This document shows positions 1 through 10,100 of a DNA stretch of 43,314 bases, piece by piece. A program made the position numbers and the translations under genes. The notes under the pieces are model-generated. The model had not been told where the DNA came from. It saw nothing but the letters and a program-made list of their open reading frames with translations, and searched no databases. Each line of letters begins with the position of its first letter. Position 1 is the stretch's first letter. This stretch comes from Phycisphaeraceae bacterium (GTDB lineage: Bacteria; Planctomycetota; Phycisphaerae; Phycisphaerales; Phycisphaeraceae): assembly GCA_002686995.1 (NCBI GenBank), contig NYZC01000035.1:1-43314 (forward strand). Direction: 5' to 3'.

Positions 1-144
1 CCGTTGGCAAGGAGGCCGAAGCAGGCGATGTCGCTGTGCATCGTCGATGGAGGCCGACGCCGCCAACGGGCGATGCAGCCGGTCGACGCCAGGCAGAGTC
101 TTGAACAGAGCCTAGCGACTAATAACTCAATTGAATGGCCTGGC
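1..144. other. Left margin, no firm gene
   Basis: Nothing can be assigned with confidence here. On the minus strand an ATG at 41-39 opens a frame that runs off the window edge (begins MHSDIACFGLLANG). It could be the first codons of a gene downstream of the HD-GYP gene, but no clear ribosome-binding site precedes it. An 8-bp dyad (CCGTTGGC at 1-8, GCCAACGG at 63-70) lies around it. Confidence 0.2.
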
Positions 145-1263
145 TCAGGCCGCGACGCGGTCCTCTTCCGGGATGCCGCGCGACTCGACCATGCGGAAGA
201 AGATCTCCACGAGATCGACGTCGAAGCACGGCCCCGAGTCGCCGCACATGATCGACTTGATCTTCTCCCTGGGCATCGCGGGACGATACGGCCGATGCGT
301 CCGCATCGCGTCGAACACGTCCGCGACCTGCACGATCCGGCTCGCCAGGTTGAGCTTCCAGCCCCTTGGCACCTTCGGATAGCCGCTGCCGTCGCCGCCG
401 ATGTGGTGCTCGAACGCCACGATCGGCGACAGTTCGGGCACGCCGGGCGCGTTGAACAGCAGGCGCGCGCCGTCGACGGGGTGCAGCTGGATCAGGCGGT
501 ACTCCTCGTCCGTGAACCGGCCGCTCTTGTTGAGCAGCTCCTTGGGCACCAGCTGCTTGCCGACGTCGTGCAGCAGGGCGGCCATGCTCAGCTCGTGCAC
601 GGCCTTCTGGTTGAGCCCCACGACTTCGGCGAGCGCGGTGCTCAGGATGGCCACGTTGATGGTGTGGACGAAGGTGTACTCGTCGAACCGCTTGATCGCC
701 GCCAGCGGCAGCATGGCGCTGGCGCTCGCGGTCACGGCGGTCGACACGCTCGAGACGATGTTGCAGACGTTCGAGTCGTTCGGTGATCGACCCTCGGTGA
801 TGTCCTGCCAGAGATCCTCGAGCCGCTGCTGCGTCGGCGCGGCGCCGTCCGTCGCGATGTCGTCGGCTGCGTGGGTGTCGATGAAGCCGAAAAGCACGTG
901 CGCGCTCGGGGTGAGCGCCGGCGGCGGGTCGGATTTCGTGTCGATCAGCACCTCGACGATCCGACCGATCTCGTCCGGCTTGAGCCCGCGGCGCAGGATG
1001 ACGCGATCGATGCCGTGCCGGCCGAGATCGGCGAACAGCCTGTCGGCCAGGTTCTCGCTCGCCGCGAGCACGTCGCCCTCGAAGACGACGCGATCGTCGA
1101 CCGCGAACACCGCGATCTCGGCGCGCTCGACGAAGATCTTCCGCAGCAGCTCCAGGAGCCGGTCCGTCGCCTCGCGCACGCTCTGGTGATCGGCGGAGTA
1201 GAGCTTCCGCGCGACCAGCGCGCTTTGAAGCTCCATGAATGCGGCGTTGACCAGTTCGTTCAC
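145..1263 (-). CDS. HD-GYP domain phosphodiesterase
   Basis: This 372-residue protein should hydrolyse cyclic di-GMP, the usual activity of HD-GYP domains. The C-terminal half carries the complete signature: HDVGK (about residue 232), the paired histidines of EHHIGGDGSGYP (about 285-296) including the GYP triplet, and the following THRPYRPA motif. No signal peptide or membrane helix is seen, so it is probably cytoplasmic. Residues 1-110 form an alpha/beta domain (YSADHQSVREAT, then VFAVDDRVVFEG) that resembles the N-terminus of the upstream HEAT-like protein. The start is GTG at 1263, which overlaps the stop of the upstream gene as GTGA and implies translational coupling. A longer frame reaches 2049, but that part is a shadow of the neighbour. 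There is no receiver domain, so the input may come through the N-terminal domain or the partner protein. Confidence 0.9.
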   Translation of the reverse strand: MNELVNAAFMELQSALVARKLYSADHQSVREATDRLLELLRKIFVERAEIAVFAVDDRVVFEGDVLAASENLADRLFADLGRHGIDRVILRRGLKPDEIGRIVEVLIDTKSDPPPALTPSAHVLFGFIDTHAADDIATDGAAPTQQRLEDLWQDITEGRSPNDSNVCNIVSSVSTAVTASASAMLPLAAIKRFDEYTFVHTINVAILSTALAEVVGLNQKAVHELSMAALLHDVGKQLVPKELLNKSGRFTDEEYRLIQLHPVDGARLLFNAPGVPELSPIVAFEHHIGGDGSGYPKVPRGWKLNLASRIVQVADVFDAMRTHRPYRPAMPREKIKSIMCGDSGPCFDVDLVEIFFRMVESRGIPEEDRVAA

Positions 1264-3476
1264 GTGCGGGCCTCCCCCGCGCTGCGCGTCCTGGGCTTGA
1301 CGAAGATCGTGATCAGCCGCGTCCGGGAGTAGCTCCAGCGTCGTAGCGCCCGGCGGACCTGGGGCATGTGGCGGTGGTCCTTCAGCGTTTCGGCGACGAG
1401 CCGGGCCTTGTGGGCCAGCGGCGGATGCCAGGTGCCGCTGAGGTTGCGGAGCGTGCGGCACAGCTGCAGCGCGCCGCCGTCGCCGCGCCGGCTGAGCGTC
1501 TGGGCGGCGAGGCGACAGTGGTAGGACATCGGCTCCTGCTCGGTCAGCTGCCCTTCGATGAACTTGCCGAGCAGGTCGAGCGACGCCGAGCCGCTCAGGT
1601 CGCCCATCCGTTCGATCGCCTCGGTCTCGATGCGGCGGTGCGGGTCGGCCAGCGCGCGGCGCAGGTGGCGCTCCGGTGATCCGGGACGCTTGTCGCGCAC
1701 GTAGAGCGCCCCGAACGCTTCGCTGCGGACGTCCAGCTCCGGGCGCTCGCTGAGCGTGACGAGCACCGGCAGTGCGTCGTCGAACGTGATCTTCTCGAGA
1801 ATCGGAAACAGCGGCGCCAGCGCCGCCCAGCCTTGTCCGGCGCGCTCGACGAGCAGCGCGCCGAGCTCCTCGGCGGGGCTCTGCTCGAGGAACTGCCACA
1901 GCGGACCGTTCGACGCGCCGGACGCTTCGGCGGTCAGGCGCTCGGCGACCCTGCGCAGGGCGTCGGAACCGGCCAGGCGCATCAGCGGCAGCGCGGCGGG
2001 GCCGAGCTGCGGGTCGGCGCAAAGCTGGTCCAGGATCTGCTCGAAGCACTCGGGTCGTGCGAACTCGCCCAGGAAGCCTTCGGCCGCGAGCCGTCCCTGC
2101 TCCTCGACCTGCTCATCGATGTCGCGTTGCGCGGCGGCCGCGGCCTGGCGCAGCTCGTCGACCCGGCCGTCTTCGAGCATCCGCTCGATGTTCGAGCCGA
2201 CGAAGCCGTAGATGCCCGGGTGAAACGTGTCCCCGCCTTCCTCGTCGAGCGAAAGGACGCCGATGCGCGCGGCGTGAATCGCGATCGACGGGTCGGTCAG
2301 CTCCTGCTGGTACCGATCGGCCTGCGTCGGATCGCCCGGTCCGAGGTTCTCCTTCGAGATGTTGTGCAGCAGCTCGGTGTAGCCTTCGGGCTTGTAATCC
2401 TCTTCGACCCGGCGCTGGAACACCTCCTCCAGCGAATCGCGCAGGTCGTCGTCATCGAGCGAGAGCACTTCCTTGCTGATGCCCCAGCGCTCGAGCAGGT
2501 CGCCGAGCCCTTCCGACTCCGCGGGGCGCTCGCGCGCGATGCGCACCAGCTTGTTCGTGAGGGTGAGCATCTCGTCCGGGGCCCGGCCGCCGGCGACGTC
2601 GACGCCCTTGAGCGCTTCGAGCAGCTCGGCGCAAGGCACGTGGCTCGCCACTTCGGCCATCAGGCCCAGCGAGGTCTCGGTGGTCTCCGGGAGCACCTGC
2701 ATCAGGTCCTGCCGCAGCTCGGGGCTGAGCGCGGCGATGAAGCCGCCGAGTCGCTGCTGGCTGAGGGCACGCTGATCCTTGTCCATCGATCGCATGTCGC
2801 GCACGATGCCGTCGACGGTGCTCCGGAGACCGTCGGCGCCGGCCGTGCGCCGGATCTCGGAGGTTGCGGCCTCCGCGAGGGGCTCGATGCTGCTGTTCTC
2901 CGGGTGGTCGCCGGGATCCATGAGCACCTGCGACAGGTTCTGCCAGATCTGGGCGCCGCTGGTGCGGCCGTCATGGTCGCCGGATGCGTCGGCGAACGTG
3001 ATTGCGCGGTAGTCGATGGGTACGACGCGGATGTGATCGAGGGGCTTGGGCCCGAGCATGTCGACCAGCTGGGCGCCGCGGACCTTCTGGCGCCGCGCGC
3101 TGCCGAGGCAGGCCGTGAGCGCCTTGACCTCGCTGACGGTGACGCCGGCCTGGAACTCGATCCAGGCGAGATCGATTTCGTGCATCATCGCCGCGAACGG
3201 TCGCAGGGCCTTCAGCTTCTCCCCGATGCTCTCGCCGCCGACGAGGAAATCGTCGCGCGAGATGGCCAGGACGAACGAGTCGGTCTGCTCGAGCGACGCC
3301 GATAGCGCCGTTGTCGCTTCCTCGACGGCCCGGAGCACGGCGGGATGTTCGGAGGGATAGGCGGAGATGGTCTCGTGGGCGCGCTGCAACGTCCGCAGGG
3401 CCGAACCGATCAGATCGGTATCGCCGCGGCATCCCTGGTCACTGTCCCCCACGGCACAGTTATCGGCCACAGCCAT
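1260..3476 (-). CDS. HEAT-repeat-like protein paired with the HD-GYP gene
   Basis: This 738-residue soluble protein has no catalytic motif I can recognise. Residues about 20-110 contain YPSEHPAVLRAVEEAT followed by FVLAISRDDFLVGGE, which matches in order and character the N-terminal domain of the downstream HD-GYP protein. The middle is acidic and helical. The last 200 residues have the alternating helix pattern of HEAT repeats (for example DVRSEAFGALYVRD, RIETEAIERMGDLSG, YHCRLAAQTLSRRG, PLAHKARLVAETLK). HEAT solenoids commonly bind other proteins, so a scaffold or regulator of the HD-GYP enzyme is the natural inference. The ATG at 3476 is preceded by a GGAG about 20 bases away, so the start is only moderately supported. 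The stop overlaps the next gene by four bases, giving a two-gene operon. Confidence 0.75.
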   Translation of the reverse strand: MAVADNCAVGDSDQGCRGDTDLIGSALRTLQRAHETISAYPSEHPAVLRAVEEATTALSASLEQTDSFVLAISRDDFLVGGESIGEKLKALRPFAAMMHEIDLAWIEFQAGVTVSEVKALTACLGSARRQKVRGAQLVDMLGPKPLDHIRVVPIDYRAITFADASGDHDGRTSGAQIWQNLSQVLMDPGDHPENSSIEPLAEAATSEIRRTAGADGLRSTVDGIVRDMRSMDKDQRALSQQRLGGFIAALSPELRQDLMQVLPETTETSLGLMAEVASHVPCAELLEALKGVDVAGGRAPDEMLTLTNKLVRIARERPAESEGLGDLLERWGISKEVLSLDDDDLRDSLEEVFQRRVEEDYKPEGYTELLHNISKENLGPGDPTQADRYQQELTDPSIAIHAARIGVLSLDEEGGDTFHPGIYGFVGSNIERMLEDGRVDELRQAAAAAQRDIDEQVEEQGRLAAEGFLGEFARPECFEQILDQLCADPQLGPAALPLMRLAGSDALRRVAERLTAEASGASNGPLWQFLEQSPAEELGALLVERAGQGWAALAPLFPILEKITFDDALPVLVTLSERPELDVRSEAFGALYVRDKRPGSPERHLRRALADPHRRIETEAIERMGDLSGSASLDLLGKFIEGQLTEQEPMSYHCRLAAQTLSRRGDGGALQLCRTLRNLSGTWHPPLAHKARLVAETLKDHRHMPQVRRALRRWSYSRTRLITIFVKPRTRSAGEART

Positions 3477-3608
3477 GGCTTGTCTGTCTCCGCTCCTGGT
3501 CGGCAGGAATCGCTAAATCAGGCGGCGGTCCACCTCTTCTCTTCCTCTTTTTCGACTACCGCGCGCAATGCCTTGAGGCGGAATACCCGGACCAGACGAA
3601 TCCGTCGG

Positions 3609-3878
3609 TCAGGCGAACAGGTTGAGCGTCGAGCCCCGGTTCAGATCCCGGGCGACATCGATGCTCGACCGGGAGAAGCCATGCGCCGCGTGCAGGTTGT
3701 TCTGCAGGGCCTTGGGGCTCGTTCGGACCTGGGCGCTGCGGGCCATGACCACGAACCGGTTGTGACGCGTCGCGTTCACGAGGCTCTTGGCCATCTGCAC
3801 GGGCATCCGCCCACGCATCTGCTGCGTTTGCTCGCGAACCTGCTGCATCGGGCTGAACGAGTGGACCCTGGTCGCCAC
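3609..3878 (-). CDS. Small basic hypothetical protein
   Basis: An 89-residue frame starts at GTG 3878, six bases after a good GGAGG ribosome-binding site (3885-3889). The product is rich in Arg, Gln, Asn and Met, with a Met/Gln/Arg-rich stretch (MQQVREQTQQMRGRM) and the C-terminus RGSTLNLFA. I recognise no domain, signal peptide or membrane segment. An ATG at 3883 in another frame would use the same site but gives only a short peptide. The gene lies between the HEAT/HD-GYP operon and a long palindrome. The ribosome-binding site is the main argument that it is real. Confidence 0.45.
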   Translation of the reverse strand: MATRVHSFSPMQQVREQTQQMRGRMPVQMAKSLVNATRHNRFVVMARSAQVRTSPKALQNNLHAAHGFSRSSIDVARDLNRGSTLNLFA

Positions 3879-3963
3879 GACATACCTCCGGCGCGGGGCG
3901 CAAGGCGCGCCCGGCTCCCGAAGCATCCAATACAGACAGAACCGGTGCCAGTGGAAAGCAGTC

Positions 3964-4068
3964 ATTCCGTTTATTCCGTTTAGTCCGTCTATTTCTTATT
4001 TGCCATTTCGGATGGAGCGAACGAAATGGCAAACAAGAAATAGACGGACTAAACGGACTAAACGGAAT
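3964..4068. repeat. Long palindrome of 9-bp units, 47-bp arms
   Basis: The arms 3964-4010 and 4022-4068 are inverted copies with two mismatches in 47 bases around an 11-base loop. Each arm is built from a 9-bp unit (read on the minus strand GTCCGTTTA, repeated with variants) followed by a non-repetitive TTTCTTGTTTGCCATTTCG tail. The right arm overlaps the end of the FAD oxidoreductase gene, and the unit GTTTAG supplies its stop codon. The element is far less GC-rich than its surroundings. It could act as a transcription terminator for the minus strand, although there is no T-tract after the stem. Confidence 0.9.
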
Positions 4069-7000
4069 TGAAACGCGCTCTCACGGTTTCGACCCAGTGC
4101 CGGGCACGGACGCCGCACGCGTCGGCGATCTGGTGGCGGCAGCTCGTTCCGGACGCGACGACCACGGCGCCCTCGGGGCGCTGCCGGACGGCGTCGAACA
4201 GCCGCTCCGCGCCGATGCGCATCGAAAGGTCGTAGTGCTCGTAGCCGAACGAACCGGCCATCCCGCAGCAGCCCGAGTCGACCTCCTCGACCTCGAGCCC
4301 GTCGACGCGGGCCAGGATGGATTTCATCGCGGCGGTGCCGAACAGCGCCCTCTGATGGCAGTGGCCGTGGAGCACGATGCGGTCGTGGGGCGAGTGCCAC
4401 GAAACCTCGAGACGTCCCGCCGCGATCTCGTCGGCCAGGAAGACGTCGATCATCCTGATCCGCCCGGCGACCGAGGCGCCGAGCGCCTCGTCTGCGACGA
4501 GGTCCGGCAGGTCATCAGCGAGCGAAGACGCGCAGCTCGGCTCGCAGACGACGATCGGCAGCTCCGCGTCACGCCGCGCCAGCGCGCGAAGCGTCGCCGC
4601 GCCGTGGCGCCGCGCCGGATCGAGCAGTCCCTTGGACAGACGCGGGCGCTGGCAGCATCCGGGCGCGCTGATCACGACCTCGTATCCGCATGAATCGAGC
4701 AGCTCGACCGCCGCGATGCCGACCTGCGGCTCGAAGCAGTTCATGTACGTGTCGACGAAGAGGACGATACGGGGGCCGCCGCGCCGAGGGGCGTGGCGGC
4801 GCGACCACCGGCTGAACGGGCGGCGCGCGTACTCGGGCAGCGTCCGGCGCCGGTCGATCCCGGCCCATGCGGCGAGCAAGCGCCGCGCCAGGCCCCGCCG
4901 CTGGAGCCAGTTGAACGCCGGCGCCGCGGGGCCTGCGAGCCGGGCCGCCATCGCGGGCATGGCACCGACCAGGCGCGTGGACCACGGCACGCCGTGCCGG
5001 CGGTGGTGTCCGTCGAGGAACTCGCTCTTGAGCCGCGCCATGTCGACGTTGTTCGGGCATTCGCTCTTGCATGCCTTGCACGACAGGCACAGGTCGAGCA
5101 CTTCGTGCAGCGCGTCTCCGGTGAGCGCGTCCGGGCCGAGCTGTCCGCTGATCGCGAGGCGCAGCGCGTTGGCGCGCCCGCGCGTCGAGTGCGCCTCGTC
5201 GCGCGTCGCCATGTAGCTGGGGCACATCGTGCCGCTGCCGACCTTGCGGCAGGCGCCGACCCCGTTGCATTGCTCGATGGCGAGCGCGAAACCGCCCTGG
5301 TCGCGGTAGTGGAACTTCGAGGTGATCGGCTCGACCCGGTAATCCGGACCGTATCGAAGGTTCTCGGTCATCGGCGGCACGTCGACAACCTTCCCGGGGT
5401 TCATCAGGCCCTTCGGATCGAACAGGCGCTTGATGGATCCGAACGCCGCGAACAGGTCGGTACCGAAGAAGCGCTCGAGATAGCCGCCGCGCACCAGCCC
5501 GTCGCCGTGCTCGCCGCTGATGCAGCCGCCGCAGCGCACGACGAGGTCGAACGCCTCGTCGGCGATGGCCTTCATCTTCTCCACGTCCTGCGGCTGGTGC
5601 AGGTCGAGCATCGGCCGGGCGTGCAGGACGCCGACGCTCGCGTGTCCGTAAATCGCGAGCGGCACGCCGTGCCGTCCGCAAATGGACTGCAGCGCACGGG
5701 CATACTCCGCCTGCGAACCGACCGGGACGCAGGCATCCTCGACGAACGCCTGACCCTTCGTGGGACCGCGCACGTTGCTGATCAGGCCGAGACCGAGCCG
5801 GCGCACGTTCCAGACCGCGGCCTGGCCCGTCGCGTCCGCGACGACGGGGCACGCGCTGCCGATCCCGCGCCGCTCGAGGTCGGCCGCGAGCCGCCGGGCA
5901 CGGTCGCCGGCCTCGTTCGAGTCGGCGCCGTGTGCTTCGATGATCAGGACGGCGGACGGTCGACCGACGAGGAAGTCGACCGAGCCCGCGGTCGCGAGGT
6001 TCCGGCGCGCCTCGTCGAGAATGCGGTCGTCGAGCAGCTCGATCGCCGACGGATCGTGCTCGAGGATCGTCTCCACCGGCTCGAGCGCGGTGATCACGTC
6101 GTCGAAGTGCGCGACGCACAGGGCGGTCGCCGCCGGGGGCGGGGTCAGGCGGATTTTCGCTTCCAGCACGACACCCAGCGTGCCCTCGCTGCCGACGACC
6201 AGGTGCGCGAGGTTCCACGGCCCCTCCCGACCGAACGCGTCGAGGTTGTAGCCGCTGACGCGCCGCATGACCTTCGGGAAGCGGCGGTCGATCTCGTCAC
6301 GGTGCGCCGCGACGACCTGCTCGACGCCGCGAAAGATCTCCCCTTCGCGCCCGGGCCGGCGCCCGGCCTCCGAGAAGGCCGCGCGCGAGCAGGGAGCCAG
6401 GTCGAGCACGGTGCCGTCGGCCAGCGCGATACGGACCTCGATGACATGATCGATGGTCTTGCCGTAGATGACGCTGCGCATGCCGGACGTGTTGTTGCCG
6501 ATCATGCCGCCGATCGTCGCGCGGTTCGCCGTGGCCGGGTCCGGGGCGAAATGGAGGCCCGTGTCGCGCAGCTCCACGTTGAGCCGGTCGCGCACGACGC
6601 CCGGTCCGACGCGGGCCCAGCGCTCGTCGACGTCGACCTCGAGGACCTCGTCGAGTCCCTTCGAGACATCGAGGACCATGCCGGCCCACATCGTCTGCCC
6701 CGACAGGCTCGTGCCGCCGCCGCGCGCGGTCACCGGCAGCTCGTGGCGACCGGCGATCCGGATCGCGGCCACCGCATCGTCCGCGTCGCGCGGCACGACC
6801 ACGCAGGCCGGCATGACCTGGTAGTGACTGGCGTCGGTCGCGTGGATGCCCCGCGTCAGGCGGTCGAAATGGACCGGGCCACGCACGGCCCGGCGGAGCT
6901 CGGCCTCGAGGTGACGTCCGGCCTGGGTGTCCTGGTCTGCGATGGCGTGGCGATCCGCGGGGTTGGGGGTACGGTGTATAGCGTAATGGTGACCCTCGCG

Positions 7001-7087
7001 ACGGGCCGTCGGTCCGATAGTCGAGGGGCCGGCGCTGCGGCAGGGCCGATGCCGGCCGGTTGAATACCGTCGGCCGCGGCCTATCAT
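4058..7087 (-). CDS. FAD-linked oxidase fused to Fe-S/CCG domains (YdiJ-like)
   Basis: This about 1000-residue protein joins a GlcD-type flavin oxidase to a GlcF-type iron-sulfur module, the architecture of YdiJ-like 2-hydroxyacid dehydrogenases. The FAD_binding_4 region (about 90-300) has TARGGGTSLSGQ and GGMIGNNTSGMRSVIYG. The oxidase C-domain follows. Then comes the Fe-S region with CNGVGACRK and MCPSY and the ferredoxin-like CLSCKACKSECP (about 630-740). Two cysteine-rich CCG domains end the protein (SAPGCCQRPRLSKG, LHGHCHQ and DSGCCGMAGSFG). It probably oxidises a 2-hydroxy acid such as D-lactate or D-2-hydroxyglutarate and passes electrons to the respiratory chain. Similarity begins near LEAELRR (about residue 59), so the ATG at 7087 may be too early. 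GTG 7105 is possible, and no good ribosome-binding site decides it. The final codons and TAG lie within the palindrome at 4022-4068. Confidence 0.88.
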   Translation of the reverse strand: MIGRGRRYSTGRHRPCRSAGPSTIGPTARREGHHYAIHRTPNPADRHAIADQDTQAGRHLEAELRRAVRGPVHFDRLTRGIHATDASHYQVMPACVVVPRDADDAVAAIRIAGRHELPVTARGGGTSLSGQTMWAGMVLDVSKGLDEVLEVDVDERWARVGPGVVRDRLNVELRDTGLHFAPDPATANRATIGGMIGNNTSGMRSVIYGKTIDHVIEVRIALADGTVLDLAPCSRAAFSEAGRRPGREGEIFRGVEQVVAAHRDEIDRRFPKVMRRVSGYNLDAFGREGPWNLAHLVVGSEGTLGVVLEAKIRLTPPPAATALCVAHFDDVITALEPVETILEHDPSAIELLDDRILDEARRNLATAGSVDFLVGRPSAVLIIEAHGADSNEAGDRARRLAADLERRGIGSACPVVADATGQAAVWNVRRLGLGLISNVRGPTKGQAFVEDACVPVGSQAEYARALQSICGRHGVPLAIYGHASVGVLHARPMLDLHQPQDVEKMKAIADEAFDLVVRCGGCISGEHGDGLVRGGYLERFFGTDLFAAFGSIKRLFDPKGLMNPGKVVDVPPMTENLRYGPDYRVEPITSKFHYRDQGGFALAIEQCNGVGACRKVGSGTMCPSYMATRDEAHSTRGRANALRLAISGQLGPDALTGDALHEVLDLCLSCKACKSECPNNVDMARLKSEFLDGHHRRHGVPWSTRLVGAMPAMAARLAGPAAPAFNWLQRRGLARRLLAAWAGIDRRRTLPEYARRPFSRWSRRHAPRRGGPRIVLFVDTYMNCFEPQVGIAAVELLDSCGYEVVISAPGCCQRPRLSKGLLDPARRHGAATLRALARRDAELPIVVCEPSCASSLADDLPDLVADEALGASVAGRIRMIDVFLADEIAAGRLEVSWHSPHDRIVLHGHCHQRALFGTAAMKSILARVDGLEVEEVDSGCCGMAGSFGYEHYDLSMRIGAERLFDAVRQRPEGAVVVASGTSCRHQIADACGVRARHWVETVRARFNSV
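7060..7087 (+). promoter_or_regulatory. Predicted sigma-70-like promoter
   Basis: TTGAAT (7060-7065) and TATCAT (7082-7087) are separated by 16 bases and lie 42 bases upstream of the TTG start of the large surface protein. This is one of the better matches to the housekeeping promoter consensus in the window. It sits in the divergent gap with the FAD oxidoreductase gene. Confidence 0.5.
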
Positions 7088-7128
7088 TAGAGAAGTTGAA
7101 GCCACAATCCTTCGGTTGAAAGAGAACG

Positions 7129-10100
7129 TTGAGACGCCGCTTGGCGCTGCTGGTGTTCGGGATCGTCGTGCTGGTGGGGATCGCTCACCCGGCAGGGGCC
7201 GAGCTGCGCATCGAGGTCGAGCGCCGGACAGTGGTGGCCTCCCCGACCGATCCGGTCGAGGGGTTCTTCGACGTCTTCTTCCGCATCGTCGAGCCCGACG
7301 AGGGCCGCAACGACCTCGCCGGCTTCGACCTGGTGATCAACCTCCCGCCGCCGGAAGACGGCATCACCTTCGGCAACGCGCAGCTCACCGAGTCGCCGCA
7401 CCCGCCGGTCTTTCCCGGCATCCCGCCGATCACGTTTCCCAACGGCAGCAACCAGTTGCGCGTCCAGTCGTTTCTCTTCGCCGGCGCCACGGCGATCGAC
7501 CACGACGAGGGCCTGGTGCGCGTCCCGTTCGAGGTGGCTCCGGGCATCGAGGACCTGTTCCCCCTCACGATCGAAACGTCGATGACGATGCTGCGCGACA
7601 ACGACATCGCCGTGATCGAATACGTGCCGACCGACGGCTGGCTGCGCGTGCTTCCCGAGCCGGTGTCGCTCTGGTCGATGCTCGTCGCGGCGCTGCCGCT
7701 TCTGGGTCGACGGCGGTCACCGATGCCGCCGCCCGCGCCGCGTCACGAGGTCGAGCCGCTCGAGGCGAAGCTGATGCTGAACGGGTCGGATCCTGTCCTG
7801 AGCGTGGCCGATCGCGCGGTGGAGAGCGATCCGGTCCTGGCCGTCTCGGCGTTCGTGGACGTCGTGTTCGAGGTGCCCGCGGGCGCCACGCCGATGCTGG
7901 GCGGCTACGACACGATCCTCGCGTTGAGTCCGGCCACGACCGACATCGTGTTCACCGGAGCGTCCGAGGCGCCCGCGGCGGTGTTCGCGGGTCAGACGCC
8001 GGCGGCGGCGGGCGGCGCCACGCTCCAGGTCCAGGACATCCTTCCGCTGCCGTTCCAGGAGGCGCCGATCCTCGATGGTGCCGGGCTGTTTCGGGCGACG
8101 TTCGAGGTCGCGGCCGGCACCACCGGCAACTTCGAGGTGCGCCTCGACAGCGTGAACCTCGTCGACGGCAACGGTGTTCCGATCGGGTTCACCGGCTTCG
8201 CGGGCATGCTCACCGTGACGCCTTCGAACCTGCCTCCCGTGACGGAGACCGATGCCTACCGAATGCTTCGCGGCGACGCGCTCGACGTGCCTGCCGCGGC
8301 GGGCGTGCTGGAGAACGATCGCGACGAGGATTTCGACCCTTTTGACGCCGTGGTCGAGGACTTGCCGGCGCACGGTGCGCTCGAACTGGATGCCGACGGC
8401 GCCTTCCGGTACGTACCCGAGCCCGACTTCACGGGCGTCGACGCGTTCACCTACGTGGCCCGCGACGCGTTTGCCGATTCCGAGCCGACACGGGTCGAGA
8501 TCGACGTGATCGCGCGGCCGACGATCAGCATCGAGGACGCGATCGTCGACGAGGCGCTGGGGCCGGCGCGCTTCACCGTGCGACTTGGCGGCCTCCCTGC
8601 GACCGGGCTGCTGCCCGTGCCGGTGGAGGTCAACTTCGAGACGGTGGACGTCGACGGCGCCGTCGTCGGCGAGGACTACGAGGCGAATGCCGGCACGCTC
8701 CGCTTCGAGCCGGGGGAGGTGGAGATGGAGGTGGCCGTCGTCATCCATGACGACGATCTCGACGAGTTCGACGAACGGTTCGGTGTCGTGCTCGACAACG
8801 CCAAGAACGCGACGCTGCTCGACCCCGACGCCGAGGCCGAGATCGTCGACAACGACGCGGCGCCGACGGTCCGGGTCGACGACGCGATGGCGGTCGAGGG
8901 CGACGGCGTCCTGCGCTGGCCCGTCACGCTCTCGGACCCCAGCGGCCGGGCCGTGTCGGTGCGGTTCGAGTCGTCTGACGACTCGGCGACCGCCGATGAC
9001 GATTACGTTTCGGCCACGGGCACGCTGACGTTTGATCCGGGCGTCACGTCGCTCACGATCGATGCCACGCTCGTCGACGACGCGGTCGACGAGGTCGACG
9101 AGACGATTCGGGTCCTGATCGCCCAGCCCCTGCATGCGGCCATCGAGCGCGCGGAGGCCGAGGGGACGATCGAAGACGACGACGCAGCGCCGACGCTCGT
9201 GGTGCCGGACGTATTCGTCGACGAGGACGTGGGGCCCGCCGTGTTCGACCTCCTGCTGAGCGGCCCGAGCGCGCGCCCGATCGAGGTGAGCTTCATGACG
9301 TCGGGCGTGGAGGCGGATGCGGGCGCGGACTTCGACACGGCCGACGGCGTCGTGACGTTCGCGCCCGGCGAGACCGCCGCGGTCGTGATCGTGACGATTC
9401 AGGACGATTCGGACGACGAGCCGCCGGAGACCTTTCGGCTCGATCTTTCCGATGCCGTGAACGTCACGCTGCCGGGTGCCGCGCCCATCGCGACCATTCG
9501 TGACGACGATCGGCCGAATCGCCCGCCAGAGCCGGTCGACGATCAGCAGACGGTGCTCGAAGGCGCGCTGACCGGCGCCGGGCTCGCCGTCGACGTGCTC
9601 GGCAACGACAGCGATCCTGACGCCGACGCGCTTCGGCTGGTCGACGTCACGGCGCCGGCGGGGTTCACGGCGTTCATCGACGACGCCCTGACGCCGAACG
9701 ATCCGGAAGACGACGTGATCCGCGTCATCGCCGACGAGCAGTTCAACGGCGTGATCGATCTGACTTATCGCGTCGGTGACGGGCAACTGTTCGCCGACGC
9801 GGCGCTTCGCCTGACCGTCGCCCCCGACAACGATCGGCCGGTCGCCGATCCGCAGTCGGTCGACGTCGTGGCTGGCGACTCGGTCGAGGTGACGCTGTCG
9901 GGCTCCGATGTCGAGACGGCGCCCGGCGCGCTCGACTTCGCGATCGATACCGGCCCGGCGCACGGCACGCTCACCGCGCTCGGCCCCGGGCGTTTTCGGT
10001 ACGAGCCGACGGCGCCGTTCACGGGACCTGACCAGTTCACGTTCACCGTGACCGACGACGGCGACCCGTCGGGCGCTGCCGGCAACGCGCTGACGAGCCT

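Noticed and set aside
4793-7063. Plus-strand frame of about 750 codons opposite the FAD oxidoreductase
   Set aside because: Antisense shadow with no recognisable motif.
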